Below are positions 59,115-64,000 of a stretch of 64,000 bases of DNA, piece after piece. The stretch comes from Streptococcus gallinaceus (GTDB lineage: Bacteria > Bacillota > Bacilli > Lactobacillales > Streptococcaceae): NCBI RefSeq assembly GCF_024170225.1, contig NZ_JALJXU010000002.1, positions 124,001-188,000 of the forward strand. The letters run 5' to 3'. Numbering within the stretch: position 1 is the first letter of the stretch; each line of letters begins with the position of its first letter. Under the pieces are notes generated by a model. The model saw only the letters and a list, made by a program, of their open reading frames with translations, had not been told where the DNA came from and searched no databases. A program made the translations under genes and the position numbers.

Positions 59115-62100
59115 ATGAAATATAAGTCTCTTATCTATGTAGGAGCTGTCACAGCTGCTCTTGGAGTAGCTCAAGTTGCTGGTGAACAAGTTTTGGCAGA
59201 TAGTATTGTGTCAGATCCAACCCTTAAAAAGGCTGTAGAAGATGAGAAAGTATCTGGAAGGGTAGCCGTCTCTCTAGAATCAGGAAAGGCAAAGTTAACC
59301 TTGTCTGATTTGTCGGTAGCGGTTCGCCAAGTAAAAGCTATCCTATGGACAAAGAAAACACAGGCATCCCCGAAAGAAATTACCTTTACGAAGGATAGCA
59401 ATAACCAGTACCAAGCTCTTACTGCAAGAGATGGATTGGTTGAAAAGGACAGTTCAACCCCTGTATTTGTCCAATTTGAAGTGGTGACGGAAACTGGCAA
59501 GACACTTGTTTTTCAGGATTATCAGTTTGTATGGAAGATAGAAGCAGAAGGGATTGAAAAGACAACTCTGCCCTCTAGTACTGAAGCAGACCTGACCAAG
59601 GAAACGGCTACTAGTTCGACAACTTCTTCGTCAAGCGCAGCGACTAAAACATCCACACTAGCTAGCTCGACCACGGGAACTACAAGTAAGTCTAGCACTT
59701 CGACAGAGACAAGTTCGCCAAGTAGTACAAAGGCAAGCCCTGCTAAAAATGAAAAAAATACTGTAACAAGCCCTGCAACAAAAATTGTGCTCGGCCCTGG
59801 TTATGGTGCAGCAGGGCCAAAAGTTGGTGGCACGCTGAACATTCGTAATGTCAATACAGTTGCAGGTACCTTTGATGTGGTGATTAGCAACGTAGTTGGT
59901 GCTTCAACGATTCAAACCGTTCAGGTACCGATTTGGACAGATGCAAATGGTCAAGATGACATCAAATGGTATACGGCAACCAAGCAAGCTGATGGTACAT
60001 ACAAAGTAACGGTAAACAAGAGAAGCCATAAAAATGGAGTTGGCTTGTATCATGCCCATCTCTACTATCAGTATAGTAATGGCAAGCACCAAGGAATTGC
60101 CAGTACAAGCTTTACCTTGCCAGAGCCAAATGGGTATTCAGGAACCTTGTCCATCCAAAATGTAAATGAGGGACAGGGAACTTTTGACGTGGTGGTGTCG
60201 AATGTGATTGGGAATGGTATCCAGTCAGTGCAAGTGCCAGTGTGGACGGATGAAGCTGGTCAAGATGATATCAAGTGGTACACAGCTGTAAAACAAGCCA
60301 ATGGGATTTATAAAGTAACCGTCAATAAACGAGACCATAAAAATGGTGTCGGGAAATACCATGCGCATCTTTATTACCAATTAACCAACGGTAGCAAAAA
60401 AGGGATTGCAACGACTAGCACGACCATCCAAAGTAGACCACAAGGGAAGTTGACAATCACAAATGTGAACAATCAACAGGGAACCTTTGATGTTTTGGTG
60501 TCAAATATTGTGTCTTCGAAGGCAATTTCTAGTGTTCAGGTATCAGTTTGGACAGAAGAGGCAGGTCAAGATGATATCAAATGGTACACGGCTGTAAGAC
60601 AAGCCAATGGTACTTATAAAGTAACCGTCAATAAAAAAGACCATAAAAATGGTGTTGGAAAATACAATGTCCACCTCTATTATACCTATAGTGATCAGAC
60701 CAAGAGTGGCATTGCAACAACGACGACCAATCTCAGCTTGCCTGTTTCAGGAAAACTGACGGTGGCCAACCTAAATGAAAAAACAGGAACTTTTGACCTG
60801 ATTGCTTCTGATGTGGTTGGAAAATCAAGCATTCAAGCTGTACGAATTCCTGTATGGACCAATGCCAATAATCAGGATGACCTGAAGTGGTATACAGCTA
60901 CCAAACAAGCTAATGGCACGTATAAGATTACCATCAACAAAAAAGACCATAATAATGAAGTCGGAATCTATCATGCCCATCTGTATTACAAATACAGCGA
61001 TGGTGAGTTGCAAGGGATCACTACAACTAAGCTAGAATTGCCAGCGGCTAAGCCGTCAGCCTCCGTTCGTATTACCAATAATAACACTTCTAACGGTGGC
61101 TTTGACGTTGTTGTGACCAATGTCTGGGTTCCAGGTAATTTGGAGTCTGTTCAGGTTCCAGTATGGTCAGAGGTCAATGGTCAAGATGATATCAAGTGGT
61201 ATACAGCAGTCAAACAAGCAGATGGCAGCTATAAAGCTAGTGTTTCAGCAAGTGACCATAAGTACAGTACTGGAGCTTATCAAGTCCATGTGTATCTAAA
61301 ACAAACAGATGGTAAGCAATTTGGAGTAGCGACTACAAAAACAAATGTTGCTATTACCAATACCAATCCAAGAGCGGTAGCAACGATTAGCAATATTGAT
61401 AATACCTATGGCACCTTCGACGTTGTCGTGAAAAATATCTACGCACCAGCAGGGATTGACAAAATCGAAATCCCAGTTTGGACCGATGCGAATGATCAAA
61501 ATGATATTATCTGGTATCCAGCTGAACGCCAGTCTGATGGTACTTACCGCATTACAGTTCGTCTTGCAAACCATAAGTATGAACAAGGCAAGGTCAATGC
61601 CCATGTCTACCTAACAAGCCAAGGTCAGCGCTATGGTGTTGCTACAACATCTGCGACAGTCAACTACGTTAAGAAGACAGGTCAATCCTTTATTGATATC
61701 AGTAGCCACAATGGTGAATTGTCAACAGATGATTACCGCAACTTGATGCAACAAGGCGTGGCGGGTGTTGTTGTTAAATTGTCTGAAGGGACAAGTTACC
61801 TCAACCCGTATGCAGCTAATCAGATTAAGAATGCTCAGGCTGTTGGCTTGAAAGTATCAGCCTACCATTACTCTCACTTTACAGATGCTAATTCTGCCAA
61901 AGCGGAGGCACGCTATTTTGTGGCAGCAGCCAATAAATTAGGCTTGTCAAAAAATATCACGATGGTAAATGACATTGAAGAACCAAAAACGCGTAATAAT
62001 ATCAATACCAACATGAAAACTTGGGAAGCAGAGATGAGGAGCTTGGGCTATTCAAATCTGGTTCATTATACAGGTGCAAGCTGGTTGGATAAAAACGAGG

Positions 62101-62318
62101 TAAATGTCAAAGGTCCGATTAACATCGCGAATTTTGGCATGAGTAATTTGTGGGTGGCGCATTATCCTTATTATAGTGGGATGTCCGCCAATCAAGCTCG
62201 TGAGATGGCCTATTATGCAGGTGCAGCAGCATGGCAATTCACCTCGGTTGCCTCACTTCTCAGTGGACATTCTAATTTTGACTTAAATATTGACTATTCA
62301 GGTCGATTTACAAACTAA
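59115..62318 (+). CDS. Secreted surface muramidase with six Bsp-like repeats (GH25)
   Basis: 1067 residues. Signal peptide (MKYKSLIYVGAVTAALGVAQ, likely cleaved near Ala28), an N-terminal region of about 150 residues, a Ser/Thr-rich linker (about 155-220), six GBS Bsp-like repeats of about 100 residues starting near 238, 340, 443, 545, 647 and 753 (each with IRNVN-like start, TFDVVV, VPVWTD, GQDDIKWYTA, NKRDHKNGVG, YHAHLYY), and a C-terminal GH25 muramidase (about 856-1067, FIDISSHNGELS, catalytic NDIEEP). No LPXTG motif; retention is probably through the repeats. Related S. agalactiae Bsp proteins influence cell shape. Confidence 0.92.
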   Translation: MKYKSLIYVGAVTAALGVAQVAGEQVLADSIVSDPTLKKAVEDEKVSGRVAVSLESGKAKLTLSDLSVAVRQVKAILWTKKTQASPKEITFTKDSNNQYQALTARDGLVEKDSSTPVFVQFEVVTETGKTLVFQDYQFVWKIEAEGIEKTTLPSSTEADLTKETATSSTTSSSSAATKTSTLASSTTGTTSKSSTSTETSSPSSTKASPAKNEKNTVTSPATKIVLGPGYGAAGPKVGGTLNIRNVNTVAGTFDVVISNVVGASTIQTVQVPIWTDANGQDDIKWYTATKQADGTYKVTVNKRSHKNGVGLYHAHLYYQYSNGKHQGIASTSFTLPEPNGYSGTLSIQNVNEGQGTFDVVVSNVIGNGIQSVQVPVWTDEAGQDDIKWYTAVKQANGIYKVTVNKRDHKNGVGKYHAHLYYQLTNGSKKGIATTSTTIQSRPQGKLTITNVNNQQGTFDVLVSNIVSSKAISSVQVSVWTEEAGQDDIKWYTAVRQANGTYKVTVNKKDHKNGVGKYNVHLYYTYSDQTKSGIATTTTNLSLPVSGKLTVANLNEKTGTFDLIASDVVGKSSIQAVRIPVWTNANNQDDLKWYTATKQANGTYKITINKKDHNNEVGIYHAHLYYKYSDGELQGITTTKLELPAAKPSASVRITNNNTSNGGFDVVVTNVWVPGNLESVQVPVWSEVNGQDDIKWYTAVKQADGSYKASVSASDHKYSTGAYQVHVYLKQTDGKQFGVATTKTNVAITNTNPRAVATISNIDNTYGTFDVVVKNIYAPAGIDKIEIPVWTDANDQNDIIWYPAERQSDGTYRITVRLANHKYEQGKVNAHVYLTSQGQRYGVATTSATVNYVKKTGQSFIDISSHNGELSTDDYRNLMQQGVAGVVVKLSEGTSYLNPYAANQIKNAQAVGLKVSAYHYSHFTDANSAKAEARYFVAAANKLGLSKNITMVNDIEEPKTRNNINTNMKTWEAEMRSLGYSNLVHYTGASWLDKNEVNVKGPINIANFGMSNLWVAHYPYYSGMSANQAREMAYYAGAAAWQFTSVASLLSGHSNFDLNIDYSGRFTN

Positions 62319-62346
62319 AAAAGCTAGGGAAACCTAGCTTTTTTAG
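62315..62346. terminator. bidirectional terminator containing both stop codons
   Basis: Perfect 14-bp inverted repeat CTAAAAAAGCTAGG and its complement around GAAA. The TAA of the muramidase gene and the TAA of the FemAB gene both lie within the arms. Confidence 0.92.
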
Positions 62347-63578
62347 TGTCTTCTGAGAAGTTTTTTGATGACTTGAAGTGTTTTAAATTTGAGTGGATGT
62401 GGATAGTAGCGGAAGGTTCCCATTTTTCGGACAATGTAGCCATTAAAATTTTGCTTAAAGCGAAGAACTCCGTCACTGCCGTCAAATTGTCCTGTTATCC
62501 CCAAAAATGAATAGAAGGAGATCTCGCGTTTTAGGGCTTCGCGCATGGCTGCCTCTTGTAAGACAATCGGTGCGTAGAATTTGTTGAACTCGGTCAGTGA
62601 GCCGCTAAAGAGGTAGACTAATTCATGCTGGGTATAAACAAAGAGGCTAGCAGCCAGTGCAATATCTTCTTGGCCGTATTTGGCTAAGAGAGTTTGGGCT
62701 TCTTCTTTTCGTGTCTCAAATGTAGCGATTTGGCTGGCGATTTCCCGTGATTCATTTTGCTTTTTCTTAGAATTTGGTTGCTGCTCCAAGAAGGAATGAA
62801 TGGTTGCCAGTTTGTCTTGTAATTTCAGTTCTTGCTGGCTGAGGTTTTCAAGATAGTCTTGAAAGTTGATTGTAGCCAAGAGAAATTGAGCACGGTCACC
62901 GAAAGCGTCATAGAAGTCTTGGTAATAGTCAAGTGACTTGTCAGCATATTCGCGACGTTCAGAAGTGGCAGAAGTGATGACCTTGAATTGGGACAATTCT
63001 TCTTTTTTCAGAACTTGGACTTGAATGCCGAAGGTGTTGGCTTTTTTGAGGAGTGCCTTGCCTTTTTTGCTAAATGAATTTGGCAGAGTTTCCTGGGTCA
63101 CATTTGCCAAATTTTTAACGTAATGCCAGTCGGGTTCACCACCAGGATAGCCAGTTTGTAAACCGTCAAAAGCATAACCGACACTGGTCAAATCTGTAAT
63201 CAGTTGCTCGTTTTCTTCGGAACTTGGCTGCCCATTGCTATCAAAGGTTTGATAGGTGTCGTAGGGTTTGACAATCAGTTGGAGAGCACCATTTTCTTTG
63301 GCGTATTTAGCCAATTCTCTGTAGAATTCAGAAAGGTATTGTTTGTCGGAGGACACAGGACCAGAGTTCATTTCCATGTGAAGGCCACCAGTCATCGGAA
63401 GGCTGTAGAGGATACCAGATACTCGGACGATTCCTTCCTTTTTCAAGCCCACGAATTGTGTTTTCATGCCTCGTTTGCTGAGCAAGTTAGCCATTTCTTC
63501 CGTTTGTAAGAAAGAGCGCTCAGTCACGGTTTGGGCATGTGCCTGATATTCTTCGAGGCTCAGTATGGCGAATGTCAT
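62343..63578 (-). CDS. FemAB-family peptidoglycan-branching aminoacyltransferase (MurM/MurN type)
   Basis: 411 residues. Acts on lipid II to add an amino acid from charged tRNA to the stem-peptide lysine, building the cross-bridge. N-terminal RSFLQTEEMANLLSKRGMKT, YSLPMTGGLHMEMNSGPVSS, SFSKKGKALLKKANTFGIQV and C-terminal YSFLGITGQFDGSDGVLRFK are typical. A helical coiled-coil arm lies at about 240-300. It overlaps the second FemAB gene by 4 nt. Which position of the bridge it fills cannot be told from sequence. Confidence 0.88.
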   Translation of the reverse strand: MTFAILSLEEYQAHAQTVTERSFLQTEEMANLLSKRGMKTQFVGLKKEGIVRVSGILYSLPMTGGLHMEMNSGPVSSDKQYLSEFYRELAKYAKENGALQLIVKPYDTYQTFDSNGQPSSEENEQLITDLTSVGYAFDGLQTGYPGGEPDWHYVKNLANVTQETLPNSFSKKGKALLKKANTFGIQVQVLKKEELSQFKVITSATSERREYADKSLDYYQDFYDAFGDRAQFLLATINFQDYLENLSQQELKLQDKLATIHSFLEQQPNSKKKQNESREIASQIATFETRKEEAQTLLAKYGQEDIALAASLFVYTQHELVYLFSGSLTEFNKFYAPIVLQEAAMREALKREISFYSFLGITGQFDGSDGVLRFKQNFNGYIVRKMGTFRYYPHPLKFKTLQVIKKLLRRH

Positions 63579-64000
63579 GATTGTTTATTCCTCCGTTTTT
63601 TACGGATTGTGTAGGCTAGATTGAAGAGTCCGTATAGCGGGCTGACAGGCAGGTTGAACTCACCGATAAATTCTTCAATCATTGGGTTGAATTTGGATTT
63701 GAAATTGTAGAGTCCGCCGTCTAATTTATTTTCAATTCCGCCCATATTTTGCTGGGTGATGCCCATATTTTCAAAAGCGTGGAGCGCTGTTTTATACCAG
63801 GTTGCAAGAGCAGGTTGGTAATGTTTGAATTCATCATCCATGCCGGCGTAGATGTTTTCAGACGAGGTTCCAAAGTTGAGAGAAAGGGTCGCAGCTAGGG
63901 GGACAATCGTTTTTCCTTGGTCTAAGTAGTGTTTTAAAAATTCGAGTTCAGCTGTTAAGCGCTCGATTTCTTTTAGCGTTGCATTGACCTTGGTTTCGCG
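63575..64000 (-). CDS. second FemAB-family aminoacyltransferase, N-terminus outside window
   Basis: The minus-strand frame is open from the window edge (RETKVNATLKEIERLTAELE) through LATLSLNFGTSSENIYAGMD-like sequence to TIRKKRRNKQS, about 141 residues. It covers the end of the coiled-coil arm and the last acyltransferase subdomain (NMGGIENKLDGGLYNFKSKF, FIGEFNLPVSPLYGLFNLAY), matching the C-terminus of MurM/MurN/FemX proteins. It precedes the other copy in a two-gene unit. Confidence 0.85.
   Translation of the reverse strand, partial: RETKVNATLKEIERLTAELEFLKHYLDQGKTIVPLAATLSLNFGTSSENIYAGMDDEFKHYQPALATWYKTALHAFENMGITQQNMGGIENKLDGGLYNFKSKFNPMIEEFIGEFNLPVSPLYGLFNLAYTIRKKRRNKQS

Overview
The window is a 64 kb stretch of a low-GC Gram-positive chromosome and is best explained as Streptococcus, most likely Streptococcus suis or a close relative. 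The evidence is gene content and order (rpmG-secG-rnr-smpB-tehB, vicR-vicK-vicX, ftsW-ppc, tuf-tpiA, a MarR + heterodimeric ABC exporter unit like satR-satA-satB), a type II-A CRISPR locus of the S. thermophilus CRISPR3/S. mutans family, and a structured intergenic repeat near 25.5 kb of a kind I associate with S. suis. No rRNA or tRNA gene, insertion sequence or prophage was seen.

Layout. 0-4.3 kb: end of an MFS exporter, ribosomal protein L33, SecG, RNase R, SmpB and a TehB-type methyltransferase. 4.3-8.6 kb: MarR regulator and heterodimeric multidrug ABC exporter. 8.6-13.1 kb: HerA-like ATPase, a CopY-box-controlled copper ATPase, thiol peroxidase. 13.1-18.5 kb: TetR regulator divergent from an ABC/FtsX transporter with a long coiled-coil ectodomain, then a PAP2 phosphatase. 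18.5-23.3 kb: a decaying zone (short ORF, 42-bp degenerate tandem repeat, two pseudogenes) around polA. 23.3-31.2 kb: DUF975 membrane protein, tgt, the vicRKX operon, and gor on the minus strand. 31.2-37 kb: MacAB-like efflux operon, a cyclase and a flavin oxidoreductase. 37-44.7 kb: complete type II-A CRISPR-Cas locus (tracrRNA, cas9, cas1, cas2, csn2, array of 6 repeats and 5 spacers) followed by a DUF2075 gene remnant. 44.9-51.1 kb: lysS, a HAD hydrolase, a frameshifted epimerase, YbaK, a DUF368 protein, thiT with a TPP riboswitch and a GH25 muramidase. 51.2-62.3 kb: ECF S component + DUF4430 lipoprotein, ftsW, ppc, a MarR regulator, tuf, tpiA and a 1067-residue surface muramidase with six Bsp-like repeats. 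62.3-64 kb: two FemAB-family peptidoglycan-branching enzymes, the last one cut by the window edge.

How it fits together. Most of the window is core housekeeping (translation quality control, cell-wall growth and its VicRK control, central carbon anaplerosis) interleaved with export/stress modules that each carry their own local switch: a palindrome at the satR promoter, paired TetR operators, a cop box on the copA -35, and a TPP riboswitch on thiT. The accessory part is the CRISPR-Cas island between the flavin oxidoreductase and lysS. Its most unusual detail is a minus-strand tracrRNA whose nexus carries about 16 extra nucleotides able to form a second small hairpin, compared with the S. pyogenes and S. 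thermophilus CRISPR3 tracrRNAs as I remember them. Other points worth a second look are several apparently leaderless genes, a translational riboswitch with three interchangeable copies of one short sequence, and a 42-bp repeat with partly compensated hairpin changes.
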